Positions 1 to 7,114 are shown, counted from the first letter of the stretch. The stretch is DNA of 15,567 nt from Negativicutes bacterium (GCA_018058445.1 JAGOZY010000003.1:1-15567), one strand, 5' to 3'. Program-made: numbers and translations. The notes: a model not told the origin generated them from the sequence alone.

Positions 1-524
1 AGGAAGCCGAAAGCTTTGCTCAAGAGTTATTTGAAAAGTTAAATTTGGTGAGTGGAAATGTGTTGGTAGTCGGGTGCAGCACCAGCGAAATTCATGGCGC
101 AAAAATCGGCAAAGCCGGCTCGCCAGAGATTGCTCTGAATCTTTTCAAAGTTTTAAGTGCTGAGGCAGAAGAACGGAAAGTCTGGTTAGCTTTTCAATGT
201 TGTGAACACCTGAATCGAGCCCTTGTGATCGAAAGATCGTATCCACGAATTCAATTTTGCCAAGAGGTCACAGCACGTCCTATTCCCAGTGCGGGTGGAT
301 CAATGGCTGCGACTGCTTGGTCGGGCTTTAGAGATCCTGTGCTGGTCGATCACATCGAAGCAGATGGTGGCGTTGATATCGGTCAAACTTTGATTGGGAT
401 GCACCTTAAAAAGGTCGCAGTGCCTATCCGACTCGAATATCGGCAATATGGCGAGGCGATTGTCACAGCCGCCAAAACCCGTCCACCTTTAATCGGTGGC
501 TGCCGTGCTGAATATCCCGAATAA
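1..524 (+). CDS. UPF0340 / YwlG family protein (TIGR01440), 5' truncated by window edge
   Basis: The frame is open from the first complete codon at 3, giving 173 visible residues up to the TAA at 522-524. A TTG at 45 is an internal codon and not the start, because the upstream residues (EAESFAQELFEKL) read like the N-terminal helix of the family. YwlG proteins are about 180 residues, so only roughly ten residues are missing. Visible family features are the VVGCSTSEIHG segment near the N-terminus, LAFQCCEHLNRALVIER in the middle, a GGSMAATAW stretch and a DIGQTLIGMHL segment. No biochemical function is established for the family that I can state. Its position directly before glyA and upp matches Bacillus subtilis ywlG-glyA-upp, which supports the assignment. 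The family call is confident and the role is unknown. Confidence 0.9.
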   Translation, partial: EAESFAQELFEKLNLVSGNVLVVGCSTSEIHGAKIGKAGSPEIALNLFKVLSAEAEERKVWLAFQCCEHLNRALVIERSYPRIQFCQEVTARPIPSAGGSMAATAWSGFRDPVLVDHIEADGGVDIGQTLIGMHLKKVAVPIRLEYRQYGEAIVTAAKTRPPLIGGCRAEYPE

Positions 525-540
525 GTAAAAATTTTATAAA

Positions 541-566
541 AGAGTATTAAAACTCTGCGCTTTTTT
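541..566 (+). terminator. Weak candidate terminator after the YwlG-type gene
   Basis: AGAGT (541-545) can pair with ACTCT (552-556), and a GCGC then a run of six T follow at 561-566. The stem is only 5 bp and AT-rich, and the T-run is offset by four bases, so termination would be weak. It lies between the YwlG-type stop codon and the glyA promoter candidate, which is the expected place for a transcript end. Confidence 0.3.
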
Positions 567-597
567 GCCGTTTCAAGGTAAGTATTTAAGTTATAAT
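565..597 (+). promoter_or_regulatory. Candidate glyA promoter (consensus -10 at 592-597)
   Basis: A perfect TATAAT lies at 592-597, about 60 bases before the chosen glyA start. The -35 is poor: TTGCCG at 565-570 is 21 bases away and TTTCAA at 571-576 only 15. The ATG at 596 overlaps this -10 box, which is one reason to reject it as the glyA start. No glycine riboswitch-like fold was recognised in the 131-base gap. Confidence 0.4.
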
Positions 598-655
598 GAA
601 GTATCACATGGTTTGCGATATTGTGAAACAATATGGAGAAAGAAGGTTGAACAAT

Positions 656-1921
656 ATGAAGTTACCACACGTTTTAAGTAGAGATCCGGAAGTTCATGCA
701 GCGATACTTGCCGAAGAAAAGCGTCAAGAAGATAAAATTGAGCTCATTGCCTCCGAAAATTTTGTATCCAAAGCAGTGATGGAGGCTCAAGGTAGTTGTC
801 TGACGAATAAATATGCCGAAGGCTATCCAGGGAAACGCTACTATGGTGGTTGCGAGCATGTAGATGTCGTCGAAACTCTCGCAATTGAGCGGGCAAAAAA
901 ATTATTTGGCGCTGACCATGCAAACGTTCAGCCTCATTCTGGTGCCAACGCAAACTTTGCCGTATACTTTGCTTTTTTAAAGCCTGGCGATAAAATTCTT
1001 GGAATGAACTTATCTCACGGTGGGCATTTAACTCACGGTAGTCCGGTAAATGTATCCGGTACATACTTTGAAATCGTGCCTTATGGAGTGACTGAAAAAG
1101 ATCAGCGAATTGATTATGATGCGCTTCGTGAAATTGCTTTAAAAGAGCGCCCCAAGATGATTGTTGCTGGCGCGAGCGCTTATCCTCGAATTATTGATTT
1201 TGAACGAATTGGCAAAATTGCTAAAGAAATTGAAGCGATCTTCTTTGTTGACATGGCTCATATCGCTGGACTTGTCGCAGTAGGTCTTCATCCAAATCCA
1301 GTACCACACGCGGATGTAGTGACAACCACAACTCACAAAACTCTTCGTGGCCCTCGGGGCGGAATTATTTTGTGTAAAGCTGAGCATGCCGCTAAAATTG
1401 ATAAAGCGATTTTCCCCGGAACTCAAGGCGGCCCTTTGATGCATGTCATTGCAGCGAAGGCAGTGGCTCTTAAAGAAGCGCTTGACGAAGATTTTGTAGA
1501 CTACCAGACCCAAGTCCTGAATAACGCAGAAGCATTGGCAGATGCGCTAAAAGCTCAAGGCTTTAATCTGGTCTCCGATGGTACAGACAATCACTTGATG
1601 CTTGTCGATCTTCGGAATCATCAACTCACTGGTAAAGTTGCCGAAAAACTACTCGATGAGATTGGTATTACCGTCAATAAAAATACCATTCCTTTTGACC
1701 CAGAGAGTCCGTTTGTTACAAGTGGTATTCGAATTGGAACGCCTGCAGTGACAAGTCGCGGACTAGATGAAAAAGATATGGAAGAAATTGCTCAGATTAT
1801 CTCCATTGCTTTAAAAAATCAGGAAGATCCAGAAGCCCAAGCGGAAGCGCGTGCACGAGTGCAAGAGCTAATGAAACAACGCCCTCTGCATACCTGTCCT
1901 GCCCATGCGAATAAAGAATAA
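656..1921 (+). CDS. glyA: Serine hydroxymethyltransferase (GlyA)
   Basis: This PLP enzyme converts serine and tetrahydrofolate to glycine and 5,10-methylene-tetrahydrofolate in the cytosol, and supplies one-carbon units for thymidylate and purine synthesis. The protein is 421 residues, normal for bacterial SHMT. The PLP lysine is K228 in [14 protein letters not shown], and D199 and H202 lie in the DMAHIAGL segment. The N-terminal SENFVS and [13 protein letters not shown] segments are typical of the active site. I chose the ATG at 656 because AGAAGG (641-646) sits 9 bases upstream and the protein then begins at the family's usual N-terminus. An in-frame ATG at 596 would add 20 non-homologous residues and overlaps the promoter -10. 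Only 15 bases separate the stop from upp, so the two genes are probably co-transcribed. Confidence 0.97.
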   Translation: MKLPHVLSRDPEVHAAILAEEKRQEDKIELIASENFVSKAVMEAQGSCLTNKYAEGYPGKRYYGGCEHVDVVETLAIERAKKLFGADHANVQPHSGANANFAVYFAFLKPGDKILGMNLSHGGHLTHGSPVNVSGTYFEIVPYGVTEKDQRIDYDALREIALKERPKMIVAGASAYPRIIDFERIGKIAKEIEAIFFVDMAHIAGLVAVGLHPNPVPHADVVTTTTHKTLRGPRGGIILCKAEHAAKIDKAIFPGTQGGPLMHVIAAKAVALKEALDEDFVDYQTQVLNNAEALADALKAQGFNLVSDGTDNHLMLVDLRNHQLTGKVAEKLLDEIGITVNKNTIPFDPESPFVTSGIRIGTPAVTSRGLDEKDMEEIAQIISIALKNQEDPEAQAEARARVQELMKQRPLHTCPAHANKE

Positions 1922-1936
1922 GGAGCGGATACTTAT

Positions 1937-2569
1937 ATGTCACTTAAAATCAAAGTAATCGATCATCCACTGATCCAACACAAACTGACCTATTTGCGGG
2001 ACAAAACGACTGGGACGAAAGACTTTCGAGAAATGCTCGAAGAAATTTCTCTTTTGATGGCCTATGAAATCACTCGCGATTTGCCTCTTCAAGACACCAT
2101 CGTTGAGACTCCAGTAGGCCCTTGTAAAGCGAAAGTTCTCGCCGGAAAAAAACTGGGTGTGATCCCCATCCTCCGGGCTGGACTTGGAATGATTGCGGGA
2201 ATTATTCAGCTTATCCCAACGGCCAAAGTCGGTCATGTCGGGCTGTATCGTGATCCCGTAACGCTTCAACCAGTGGAGTATTATTGTAAGCTTCCAAGCG
2301 ATGTAGCCGAGCGAGAATTGATCGTCGTAGATCCAATGCTTGCAACTGGTGGTAGTGCGGCAGCAGCCATTACTCTTCTTAAGCAAAAAGGCGCAAAGAA
2401 TATTAAGTTAATGTGTTTGGTATCTGCTCCCGAGGGAGTTAAAGTGATGAACGATGCCCATCCAGATGTAGAAATTTTTACAGCCGCTTTGGATGAGAAA
2501 TTAAATGACCATGGGTATATTGTGCCGGGGTTAGGCGATGCTGGAGACCGTATCTTCGGAACCAAATAA
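1937..2569 (+). CDS. upp: Uracil phosphoribosyltransferase (Upp)
   Basis: The enzyme salvages uracil by joining it to PRPP, giving UMP and pyrophosphate. At 210 residues it matches the family. The PRPP-binding loop is seen as [11 protein letters not shown], residues 130-140, and the C-terminal uracil-binding region as [14 protein letters not shown]. The [12 protein letters not shown] segment in the first half is also characteristic. The ribosome site AAGGAG overlaps the glyA stop codon (1919-1925), so translation of the two genes is closely linked. No PyrR-type attenuator was recognised upstream. A long hairpin with a T-run follows the stop codon and probably ends the glyA-upp transcript. Confidence 0.97.
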   Translation: MSLKIKVIDHPLIQHKLTYLRDKTTGTKDFREMLEEISLLMAYEITRDLPLQDTIVETPVGPCKAKVLAGKKLGVIPILRAGLGMIAGIIQLIPTAKVGHVGLYRDPVTLQPVEYYCKLPSDVAERELIVVDPMLATGGSAAAAITLLKQKGAKNIKLMCLVSAPEGVKVMNDAHPDVEIFTAALDEKLNDHGYIVPGLGDAGDRIFGTK

Positions 2570-2578
2570 TTGAAAAAT

Positions 2579-2674
2579 CTGTCAGGGTGTTGTTGCCGTA
2601 AAAATTCTCCCTCGCCGTACTCTTGTACTGTCATCGGGATCAAATTTTTGTGTCGCCTAGCCCTGACAGTTTTT
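2579..2674 (+). terminator. Long hairpin terminator after upp
   Basis: CTGTCAGGG (2579-2587) is perfectly complementary to CCCTGACAG (2661-2669), and five T follow at 2670-2674. Inside this arm, AAAAATT (2600-2606) pairs with AATTTTT (2643-2649), TCCC (2608-2611) with GGGA (2636-2639), and GTAC (2617-2620) with GTAC (2625-2628). All four pairings share nearly the same centre (2622.5-2624.5), so the whole 91 bases can fold as one imperfect hairpin. This is far longer than an ordinary intrinsic terminator. It may be a structured RNA 3' end or a small palindromic element serving as a terminator. Confidence 0.75.
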
Positions 2675-2686
2675 GAATTATTTCAA

Positions 2687-2717
2687 TTGATTTTAATTTC
2701 CAAAATTCGGGTATAAT
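2687..2717 (+). promoter_or_regulatory. Candidate promoter for the dCMP deaminase gene
   Basis: TATAAT at 2712-2717 is a consensus -10 box. TTGATT at 2687-2692 is a reasonable -35, though the 19-base spacing is longer than ideal. The site lies just behind the upp terminator and about 70 bases before the next start, as expected for a new transcription unit. A second A+T-rich hexamer, TATAAA at 2721-2726, is a less likely alternative. Confidence 0.5.
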
Positions 2718-2788
2718 GGGTATAAATGAACGAAGAGTTAAAGAGTTACTTTTAGAGTAATGCAAGCTTCTTGGTAAGGAGGTCTGTT

Positions 2789-3238
2789 ATGTCAGATCGT
2801 CGTCCTTCTTGGGATGAGTATTTTATGGAAATTGCTTTTCAGGTGGCAACTCGCGGTACTTGTACGCGGCGAAATGTTGGTGCGGTGGTTGTGAAAGACA
2901 AGCGCATTAAAGGAACTGGCTATAATGGCAGCCCTCCTGATTTGCCTCATTGTCTGGATGAAAACTGCGAGATGGTGGAAGGTCATTGTGTTCGCTGTGT
3001 GCATGCGGAGCCCAATGCACTGTTTGAGTGTTCACCGGATGAGCGCAAAGGGGCGACGCTGTATGTGACAGATCGTCCTTGTCCGGAATGCCAGAAGCTA
3101 ATTATCGCCTCTGGGGTTAGCAAAGTGGTTTATGCGCGCGATTATGAACCTTTTATTGATTGGTTAAGTCAGGCGGATTGGATCGAAGTGGTTCCTTTGG
3201 AAGGCTTCTCAGAGCGACCTCTAAGGCCTCAAAAGTAA
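2789..3238 (+). CDS. comEB: dCMP deaminase family protein (ComEB-like)
   Basis: This zinc enzyme of the cytidine/deoxycytidylate deaminase superfamily is expected to convert dCMP to dUMP for thymidylate synthesis. The protein is 149 residues. The zinc ligands and catalytic glutamate are visible as H72-A-E74 (HAEPNAL) and C98-P-E-C101 (PCPEC). The substrate-side GTGYNGSP motif at about residues 42-49 is typical of dCMP deaminases. A cysteine- and histidine-rich stretch at residues 54-72 resembles the additional metal-binding region of this family. I chose the ATG at 2789 because AAGGAGG (2776-2782) is 6 bases upstream; the TTG at 2771 lies before this ribosome site. It is shorter than B. subtilis ComEB (189 residues) but normal for stand-alone dCMP deaminases. 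The next gene encodes a predicted nucleotide pyrophosphatase-like protein, which fits a pool-control role. Confidence 0.93.
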   Translation: MSDRRPSWDEYFMEIAFQVATRGTCTRRNVGAVVVKDKRIKGTGYNGSPPDLPHCLDENCEMVEGHCVRCVHAEPNALFECSPDERKGATLYVTDRPCPECQKLIIASGVSKVVYARDYEPFIDWLSQADWIEVVPLEGFSERPLRPQK

Positions 3239-3250
3239 ATAGTAGAGAAG

Positions 3251-3289
3251 AAATCGGAGCAGAGGAATCTGGCTCTGATTTTCTTTTTT
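3251..3289 (+). terminator. Rho-independent terminator after the dCMP deaminase gene
   Basis: AAATCGGAGC (3251-3260) pairs with GCTCTGATTT (3272-3281), 10 bp including one G-U, around an 11-base loop. A T-rich tract ends in six T at 3284-3289. It begins 12 bases after the stop codon. The next gene starts at 3367, so either some read-through or a promoter in 3290-3353 must serve it; I see no convincing promoter there. Confidence 0.8.
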
Positions 3290-3366
3290 GCAGGGAATCT
3301 TTTAGAAGTAACGAATTATTTATAGATGGTATGCTCTTCTTTAATTAAATGTTGAGGAGGTCTTTC

Positions 3367-4029
3367 ATGACGGTGTTATCAGGACCAATTCAGTTACCTC
3401 GATTAGATAATCTGCAGCCTACCCTGTTTTCGACTTTACTCAAAGCGGTGGAAGAGGCAGGCGAGCTTTCCCGCGAAATTCTTCAATTTCATCGACTCGA
3501 GTCAAAAGGCCTCCCGGTTGATAGCACGATTGGTGGAATTGCTGGTGAGCTGATGGATGTTGCTCAGACTTGTGTGACGATGATCTTTGTATTTGAAGAT
3601 GAGACGGGTATAAAGCCCGATGAATTAGTGGCTCAACATCTCCAAAAACTAAAACGAAAAGGATACCAGTTTTCGGAAAACGAAAGCTATCAGGTGACGA
3701 CAGAACGCGGCTGGAAGCTTTTGAAGCTTCCACGCTTAGATATTCCAGAGGTGACTTTGCTGCTGACTGTGGCCAAAATCCAAGAAGAACTGGGCGAATT
3801 TACCCAGCTTTTAGGAAAAGGAACAGGGGCTTCCGGGGAGGCGGAATGTTTAAAAAATCCTCAGGCTCTGGAAAAGGCTGCCTTGGAATTACTTGATATT
3901 GCGCAATGCTGCTTTACAATGATGTATATCCTAGCTGAGCAGCACGAAGTCGATCTGGAGAAACTTTTTAAAGAACATATTGAAAAATTGATTCTAAGGG
4001 GCTATTGTACAGTCCCAAGTCCGGTTTGA
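3367..4029 (+). CDS. Tandem-duplicated MazG-like (all-alpha NTP pyrophosphatase fold) protein
   Basis: The 220-residue protein is two copies of one domain of about 100 residues. Repeat 1 starts at LPRLD (10-14), has EExxE at E29, E30, E33 and ExxD at E61, D64, and ends in KRKGY at residue 100. Repeat 2 starts at LPRLD (121-125), has E140, E141, E144 and E174, D177, and ends in ILRGY at residue 213. These acidic EExxE and ExxD residues bind Mg2+ in MazG and dUTPase-type all-alpha pyrophosphatases, so both halves look competent. The likely role is hydrolysis of a (d)NTP, perhaps as sanitation, and the dCMP deaminase next door is consistent with that. The substrate cannot be told from sequence. 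I chose the ATG at 3367 because GAGGAGG (3354-3360) is 6 bases upstream; the ATG at 3349 lies before the ribosome site. Confidence 0.8.
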   Translation: MTVLSGPIQLPRLDNLQPTLFSTLLKAVEEAGELSREILQFHRLESKGLPVDSTIGGIAGELMDVAQTCVTMIFVFEDETGIKPDELVAQHLQKLKRKGYQFSENESYQVTTERGWKLLKLPRLDIPEVTLLLTVAKIQEELGEFTQLLGKGTGASGEAECLKNPQALEKAALELLDIAQCCFTMMYILAEQHEVDLEKLFKEHIEKLILRGYCTVPSPV

Positions 4030-4055
4030 CAGCGAATAGCCGGAAAGAGTACAAT
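4026..4055 (+). promoter_or_regulatory. Strong sigma-A-type promoter upstream of wecA
   Basis: TTGACA (4026-4031) is a perfect -35. TACAAT (4050-4055) is a one-mismatch -10, with 18-base spacing. The -35 overlaps the stop codon (TGA, 4027-4029) of the MazG-like gene. Transcription would start near 4061-4063. This is the best promoter in the window, and nothing downstream clearly terminates until 13461. Confidence 0.75.
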
Positions 4056-4062
4056 CGGCGTA

Positions 4063-4096
4063 TCTCTTTGTTTCTGCTTGTAGGAAAGCGAAGAGA
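4063..4096 (+). other. Hairpin at the predicted 5' end of the wecA transcript
   Basis: TCTCTTTG (4063-4070) pairs with CGAAGAGA (4089-4096), one pair being G-U. TTTC (4071-4074) then pairs with GAAA (4084-4087), leaving a single bulged G and a 9-base loop. There is no T-run after it, so it is not a terminator. It starts at about the +1 predicted from the promoter at 4026-4055 and ends about 17 bases before the AGAGGTG ribosome site (4113-4119). A role in protecting the 5' end of the message is an inference. Confidence 0.5.
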
Positions 4097-4126
4097 ACGA
4101 ACCATAAACTCAAGAGGTGTAAATGA

Positions 4127-5152
4127 ATGAATAGAGCATGGATTGCTTTTTTTATATCCCTATTTCTAACGTGTTGGCTGACTCCCCAAGTGAAAACTTT
4201 GGCCATACGGTTTGGCGCAGTGGATCATCCTGATCACAGGCGGGTTCATAAAGGAGTCATCCCGCGAATGGGTGGGGTGGCGATTTTTGTTGCGTTTGTA
4301 TTATCTGTCTTGGTGACGTCTCCCTTGACGATTGAGTTAGTAGGCTTTCTTATTGGCGGGACTTTAATTGTTGCGCTGGGGATGGCGGATGATATTTGGC
4401 AAATATCTGCCCGCTGGAAGCTATTGGGACAGATTGGCGCGTCATTGGTTTTGGCGCTGAGTGGAACGCAGATCCAGTGGATTACAAACCCTTTTGGTGG
4501 GTATATCTACTTTGAGTGGCTGGCAATCCCGCTGACGGTTTTTTGGATGGTGTCGATGATCAATGTGGTCAATTTACTTGACGGTCTGGATGGCCTTGCC
4601 GCCGGAGTCGTTGCGATTGCCGCTTTGACAGTAATGATTGTATCAATCCTTCATCAGCTTTGGCCGATTGCGCTTTTGATGGCTGCTTTAGCAGGAAGCT
4701 GTCTGGGCTTTTTAACCTATAATTTTAATCCGGCTCAGATTTTTATGGGCGACACGGGAAGTATGTTTTTAGGCTACGTCATGGGCGCAGTTTCGATTAT
4801 GGGCGCGGTAAAAAGCGCGACTACTTTAGCTTTGATTATTCCTTGTATTGCTCTTGGCTTACCGATTCTTGACACAGCCTTTGCAATCTTTCGTAGAAAA
4901 TTGGCTGGGAAGCCAGTCTTTAAACCGGATAAAGGGCATCTGCATCATCGGTTATTAGAGCTAGGACTTTCGCAAAAAAAAGTGGTTCTTGCGATGTATT
5001 TTTTCAGTATTTGTTTGGCGGTTGGCGCGATTGCGCTATCTGAACTGCAACCACTCTTTGGTATGGCTATTATCGCCGCTTTGCTAATTTTAGCGGTTGC
5101 TGGAGCGATTAAGATTGGTATTTTACGCTATGGAGACCCAAAGGGCCTTTAG
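4127..5152 (+). CDS. wecA: Undecaprenyl-phosphate GlcNAc-1-phosphate transferase (WecA/TagO family)
   Basis: This polytopic membrane enzyme transfers GlcNAc-1-phosphate from UDP-GlcNAc to undecaprenyl phosphate, the first lipid-linked step of wall teichoic acid or other surface glycan synthesis. The 341-residue protein is strongly hydrophobic with about 10-11 predicted membrane segments. Signature motifs of the family are seen: HKGVIPRMGG (41-50), ADDIW (87-91), NLLDGLDGLAAG (149-160), FMGDTGSMFLG (206-216) and the cytoplasmic HLHHRL (271-276). The HxHHRL motif separates WecA/TagO from MraY. The start at 4127 has AGAGGTG 7-8 bases upstream; an overlapping ATG at 4123 is out of frame. wecB follows after about 46 bases and makes UDP-ManNAc, the next precursor in that pathway. 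The symbol tagO would be equally suitable. Confidence 0.93.
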   Translation: MNRAWIAFFISLFLTCWLTPQVKTLAIRFGAVDHPDHRRVHKGVIPRMGGVAIFVAFVLSVLVTSPLTIELVGFLIGGTLIVALGMADDIWQISARWKLLGQIGASLVLALSGTQIQWITNPFGGYIYFEWLAIPLTVFWMVSMINVVNLLDGLDGLAAGVVAIAALTVMIVSILHQLWPIALLMAALAGSCLGFLTYNFNPAQIFMGDTGSMFLGYVMGAVSIMGAVKSATTLALIIPCIALGLPILDTAFAIFRRKLAGKPVFKPDKGHLHHRLLELGLSQKKVVLAMYFFSICLAVGAIALSELQPLFGMAIIAALLILAVAGAIKIGILRYGDPKGL

Positions 5153-5198
5153 GGTTATCTAGTTGATGTTTTTGGATGGAAATCAGGAGGATTGGGTA

Positions 5199-6323
5199 AT
5201 GATGAATAAGATTAAAATAATGACTATTTTTGGAACTCGACCTGAGGCGATTAAAATGGCACCAGTCGTTCAAGCTTTGGCGAGCTCGCCAAAAATTGAA
5301 GTTCAAGTAGCGGTAACTGCTCAGCACCGGGATATGCTGGATCAGGTACTCCGACTTTTTTCGATTACTCCTGATTATGATTTGGATATTATGGCTCAAG
5401 GTCAGACTTTATTTGATATTACCGGTCGTTCTCTTCAAGGGCTAGATCAAGTGCTGGCTGAGGGGAAACCTGACATGATATTAGTTCATGGGGATACAAC
5501 GACGACTTTTGCTGGTGCTTTGGCTGCTTTTTATCACCAAATTCCAGTGGGTCATGTGGAGGCAGGACTTCGAACTGGAAATAAATTCTCGCCCTTTCCA
5601 GAAGAAATGAACCGAAAATTAACGAGTTCTTTAGCGGACTTGCATTTTGCGCCGACGGAGACAGCGAAAGAGAATTTGCTGCGCGAAGGAGTGCCGGAAG
5701 AGCGAATTGCTGTGACTGGAAATACAGTCATTGATGCTCTTTTAAAAACCGTAGAAGACGATTATTGCTTTGCTGATCCGGCTCTGGATGAGGTTTTAAA
5801 AAATGGCCAGAGAATTATTTTGGTAACGACTCATCGACGGGAAAATTTAGGCGAGCCGATGCGTAATGTATATCGAGCTTTACGCGAGATTTTAGATCAC
5901 CATCCTGATACCGTTGTCGTTTTTCCGGTTCACAAAAATCCAAAAGTGCGCGAGTGTGTGGAAGCTGAGCTTGGAGCCCATGAGCGAGTAATATTAATTG
6001 AGCCGCTAGATTATCAGCCCTTCGCCAATTTATTGGCTCGGGCTTATTTGGTATTGACTGATTCAGGGGGAATTCAAGAGGAAGCCCCATCGTTAGGCAA
6101 ACCGGTCCTAGTCTTGCGTGATACGACTGAACGGCCAGAGGCCGTTGATGCTGGAACTGTAAAATTGGTAGGTACGGATCGGGATACAGTCTATGAAGTG
6201 GCTCATACTTTGCTTTCTGATTTGGAAGCCTATCACCAGATGTCAACTGCCAGCAACCCTTATGGTGACGGAGCCGCTTCAGGGCGAATTGTAGATTCTA
6301 TTATTAAATATTTTGAAAAATAG
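5199..6323 (+). CDS. wecB: UDP-N-acetylglucosamine 2-epimerase (non-hydrolysing)
   Basis: The cytosolic enzyme interconverts UDP-GlcNAc and UDP-ManNAc for teichoic acid linkage units or related surface glycans. The 374-residue protein has the GT-B-like epimerase fold signatures: FGTRPEAIKMAPV (11-23), HGDTTTTFAGAL (98-109), GHVEAGLRTG (118-127), FPEEMNRKL (133-141), THRRENLG (211-218) and TDSGGIQEEAPSLGKPVL (287-304). I chose the ATG at 5199, 8 bases after AGGAGG (5185-5190); the next codon is also ATG, so 5202 is possible. An in-frame ATG at 5163 lies before the ribosome site and would add 12 residues not typical of the family. It probably shares a transcript with wecA. B. subtilis calls the orthologue mnaA. 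Confidence 0.95.
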   Translation: MMNKIKIMTIFGTRPEAIKMAPVVQALASSPKIEVQVAVTAQHRDMLDQVLRLFSITPDYDLDIMAQGQTLFDITGRSLQGLDQVLAEGKPDMILVHGDTTTTFAGALAAFYHQIPVGHVEAGLRTGNKFSPFPEEMNRKLTSSLADLHFAPTETAKENLLREGVPEERIAVTGNTVIDALLKTVEDDYCFADPALDEVLKNGQRIILVTTHRRENLGEPMRNVYRALREILDHHPDTVVVFPVHKNPKVRECVEAELGAHERVILIEPLDYQPFANLLARAYLVLTDSGGIQEEAPSLGKPVLVLRDTTERPEAVDAGTVKLVGTDRDTVYEVAHTLLSDLEAYHQMSTASNPYGDGAASGRIVDSIIKYFEK

Positions 6324-6401
6324 AAATTTTGTCTCTGAGACTCGCTTATAGAGAAGGAGTTTTGGGATAAAAAACCGAATCTTATATCGTTAGAGATCAA
6401 A

Positions 6402-6725
6402 ATGTCTGAAATATCCGTAAATTACCTCTATAGGCTTGAAACTCTAAAGCGAAGCGGGGTGGACGATTCGGATAAAAGACAAAAATCTTGGAGTGACTTG
6501 TACGGATGGGCTTTTGGTTTTGGTATAACTATCCCTCTGAGTACTTTTCTAGGACTTTGGTTTGGAACGAAGCTAGATAAGTGCTTTGGGACTGCTCCTT
6601 TTTGTTTTTTGTTAGGTGGGCTTTTGGGGCTTGTCAGTTCAATTTGGAGTTTATATCGACGGATCTTAGAGCTTGAAAAGACGGTTGCGCTAAAAAAAGA
6701 GACTCCTAATCGGAAGGTGCGATGA
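6402..6725 (+). CDS. atpZ: AtpZ-like F-ATPase-associated membrane protein
   Basis: This 107-residue protein has two membrane segments (about 33-54 and 64-86) with the conserved glycine-rich pattern of the AtpZ/AtpI-type 'ATPase gene 1' family: G35, P44, G51, G55, D59, P66 and GGLLGL (72-77). The N-terminal 30 residues and the C-terminal tail are hydrophilic. The family is encoded at the front of many atp operons, and roles in Mg2+ supply or c-ring assembly have been proposed. It overlaps the next gene by four bases (ATGA at 6722-6725), a sign of translational coupling. The ATG at 6402 has only a weak GAG upstream, while a good AAGGAG (6354-6359) lies 42 bases before it with no ATG, GTG or TTG between in frame, so the start is less certain than the identity. 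Confidence 0.8.
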   Translation: MSEISVNYLYRLETLKRSGVDDSDKRQKSWSDLYGWAFGFGITIPLSTFLGLWFGTKLDKCFGTAPFCFLLGGLLGLVSSIWSLYRRILELEKTVALKKETPNRKVR

Positions 6726-7111
6726 AAAGAATGTGGCTACCTCCTCATTGGAAGCGTTTCTTGAGTTTGTTTGTCACTTCTGCTGGCTTGCTCGCCTTAA
6801 TGGGTAGCTTTGTTGCTGGTGATCCAGCGGCTTTAGGTAGCCTTTATGGCAGTTTAGTTGCTTTAATATATGTAGTATTACTTGTTCTCTCAAGTGGTCA
6901 GATGAATTCGCGGAAATTTCGCTGGTGGAATATTGTTTTAAGTTTACGATTTATTTTGACGGTGATTCTTTTATTGATTGGTTATAAGATGGCCTTCTTA
7001 TCTTTTTATTGGATAGTGGCGGCCTTCTTTCTTCAATACCCGCTTTTTTTTGTGTACAATGGATGGAAGGCAATCAAGGGCGGATCTGATAAAAAGAAGG
7101 GAGGTGAGTAG
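6722..7111 (+). CDS. atpI: ATP synthase subunit I (AtpI-like)
   Basis: This 129-residue protein has four predicted membrane helices at about 13-31, 42-57, 69-88 and 94-113, and a lysine-rich tail (KKKGGE), the pattern of AtpI proteins. The GSLYGSLVALIY stretch (39-50) matches the glycine-spaced second helix of the family. AtpI acts as an assembly factor for the c-ring in some bacteria. The evidence for this protein is its position between atpZ and atpB and its topology; primary sequence conservation in AtpI is low. It starts in a 4-base overlap with atpZ and ends 3 bases before atpB. Confidence 0.85.
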   Translation: MKRMWLPPHWKRFLSLFVTSAGLLALMGSFVAGDPAALGSLYGSLVALIYVVLLVLSSGQMNSRKFRWWNIVLSLRFILTVILLLIGYKMAFLSFYWIVAAFFLQYPLFFVYNGWKAIKGGSDKKKGGE

Positions 7112-7114
7112 AAA

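Noticed and set aside
596..655. Upstream ATG at 596 as the glyA start
   Set aside because: It overlaps the TATAAT box, lacks a ribosome site, and adds 20 residues not seen in serine hydroxymethyltransferases. The ATG at 656 has AGAAGG at good spacing.
1940..2386. 148-codon open frame on the - strand inside upp
   Set aside because: It lies wholly opposite a canonical upp gene, and the translated sequence has no family features.
3160..3348. Open frame of 62 codons overlapping the end of the dCMP deaminase gene
   Set aside because: It overlaps a well-supported gene in another frame, runs through the terminator at 3251-3289, has no ribosome site, and has no recognisable protein features.
4030..4126. 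Terminator for the MazG-like gene
   Set aside because: Two hairpins (4039-4059 and 4063-4096) are present but neither has a T-run. The second lies at a predicted transcript start, so it is better read as a 5' leader structure.
5136..5156. CCCAAAGGGCCTTTAGGG near the wecA stop as a hairpin
   Set aside because: Only 4 + 3 base pairs with a bulge and no T-run; it is probably chance.
5815..6246. 143-codon open frame on the - strand inside wecB
   Set aside because: It is antisense to a conserved gene, lacks a ribosome site and shows no domain. It results from codon bias in wecB.
6309..6341. Inverted repeats TATTTT/AAAATA and GTCTC/GAGAC after wecB
   Set aside because: Loops of one or two bases and no T-run make these poor hairpins; I do not call a terminator here.
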